A DNA stretch of 40,126 bases from Chitinophagales bacterium. GTDB lineage: Bacteria; Bacteroidota; Bacteroidia; Chitinophagales; S012-47. Position 1 is the first letter of the stretch; every line of letters begins with the position of its first letter. Position numbers and translations under genes: made by a program. The notes beneath the pieces are model-generated. The model was not told where the DNA came from. It ran no database searches and saw only the letters and a program-made list of their open reading frames with translations. The stretch spans positions 1 through 40,126 of the forward strand of contig JALSIH010000212.1 in NCBI GenBank assembly GCA_026981615.1, given 5' to 3'. This document shows, piece by piece, positions 39,854-40,126 of this stretch.

Positions 39854-40126
39854 ATGATGAAACTGGACATACTGGCCATTGTGGCCCATCCCGATGATGC
39901 CGAGCTGAGTTGCTCGGGCACCCTGATCAAAGCAGTGAAAGCCGGGCACCGGGTAGGAATAGCCGACCTCACGCAAGGCGAACTGGGTACCCGCGGAACT
40001 GCGGAGAAACGCATGCAGGAAGCCGCCCGCGCCTCCGCGTTGATGGGCATTCATGTGCGCGAAAACCTGGGCCTGGCAGACGGATTTTTTGAAGTGGACC
40101 GCGAGCATCTGATGGCGGTTATCCGG
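39854..40126 (+). CDS. bshB1: BshB1-type LmbE-family N-acetylglucosaminyl-malate deacetylase (5' part)
   Basis: The first 91 codons of a gene that runs off the window. The metal-binding motif HPDDAELSCSGTLIK near residue 12 identifies the LmbE/PIG-L zinc deacetylase family. The next segment, LTQGELGTRGTAEKR, then VRENLGLADGFFE, matches BshB1, which deacetylates GlcNAc-malate in bacillithiol synthesis; bacillithiol is made in part of the Bacteroidota. Start ATG 39854 or the adjacent ATG 39857 (MKLDILAIVAHPDD) are equivalent choices. The catalytic C-terminal half is not visible. No other bsh gene is in the window. Confidence 0.85.
   Translation, partial: MMKLDILAIVAHPDDAELSCSGTLIKAVKAGHRVGIADLTQGELGTRGTAEKRMQEAARASALMGIHVRENLGLADGFFEVDREHLMAVIR

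Noticed and set aside
1-40126. CRISPR array, insertion sequence, prophage or restriction/defence island
   Set aside because: No regularly spaced repeats, transposase, integrase, phage structural gene or defence-gene set was found; the only mobile-looking part is the GIY-YIG/tRNA-like unit at the left end.

Overview
The window looks like chromosomal core DNA from a member of the Bacteroidota with moderate to high GC. The evidence is: a short group-type primary sigma factor without region 1.1; repeated TAnnTTTG-type -7 promoter elements; a PorX (receiver + PglZ) type IX secretion regulator; an LpxC-FabZ fusion; a TonB-dependent receptor with a carboxypeptidase-like N-terminal domain paired with a DUF4249-type lipoprotein; and the parA-parB-DUF5683 arrangement. 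Family or genus cannot be settled from the sequence alone. Genes are tightly packed, with many ATGA or TGATG junctions and several TTG starts. No rRNA, complete tRNA, insertion sequence, prophage or CRISPR array was seen.

Layout. 1-480: a small GIY-YIG nuclease gene bracketed by two copies of a tRNA-like sequence, which is the only mobile-looking part of the window. 481-4457 (minus): mutS and a polytopic membrane protein resembling GT-C glycosyltransferases. 4553-11637 (plus): a TrmH-type rRNA/tRNA methyltransferase, a BtuF-like protein without a signal peptide, class I fructose-bisphosphate aldolase, accD, rpsO, pnp and rpoD. 11672-13854 (minus): pdhA, a membrane-anchored TPR protein and ribH. 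13909-16075 (plus): recF, a DUF721/DciA-like gene and a secreted TPR protein, all joined by 4-nt overlaps. 16076-17161 (minus): a branched-chain aminotransferase. 17264-18321 (plus): an unknown gene and rdgB.

18353-23688 carries an ECF sigma factor, an overlapping gene for a protein that joins an anti-sigma-like inner-membrane anchor to an outer-membrane-barrel-like domain, a small two-helix membrane protein on the other strand (too short for the ORF track), and the TonB receptor/DUF4249 pair. A bidirectional terminator separates this from the rpsP-rimM-trmD-rplS translation cluster (23762-26148, minus), whose S16 has a long Glu/Ala tail. A small membrane protein follows, then a chromosome-segregation block (parA, parB and a DUF5683 gene with an internal tandem duplication), then a UPF0173 hydrolase, an FMN reductase, a peptide-type solute-binding lipoprotein, a DUF456 protein and porX. 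The right end is an envelope operon: HD phosphohydrolase, lpxD, lpxC-fabZ, lpxA, an ABC ATPase and the 5' part of bshB1, which runs off the window.

Most of the window is well-understood housekeeping. I do not see a complete, clearly novel multi-gene system. The best candidates for new biology are the tRNA-fragment/GIY-YIG unit, the sigma factor with its membrane-anchor/barrel partner near a TonB receptor, the duplicated DUF5683 domain, and several structured leaders and inverted repeats at promoters. All database-style names here come from recognition of motifs by eye, not from searches.
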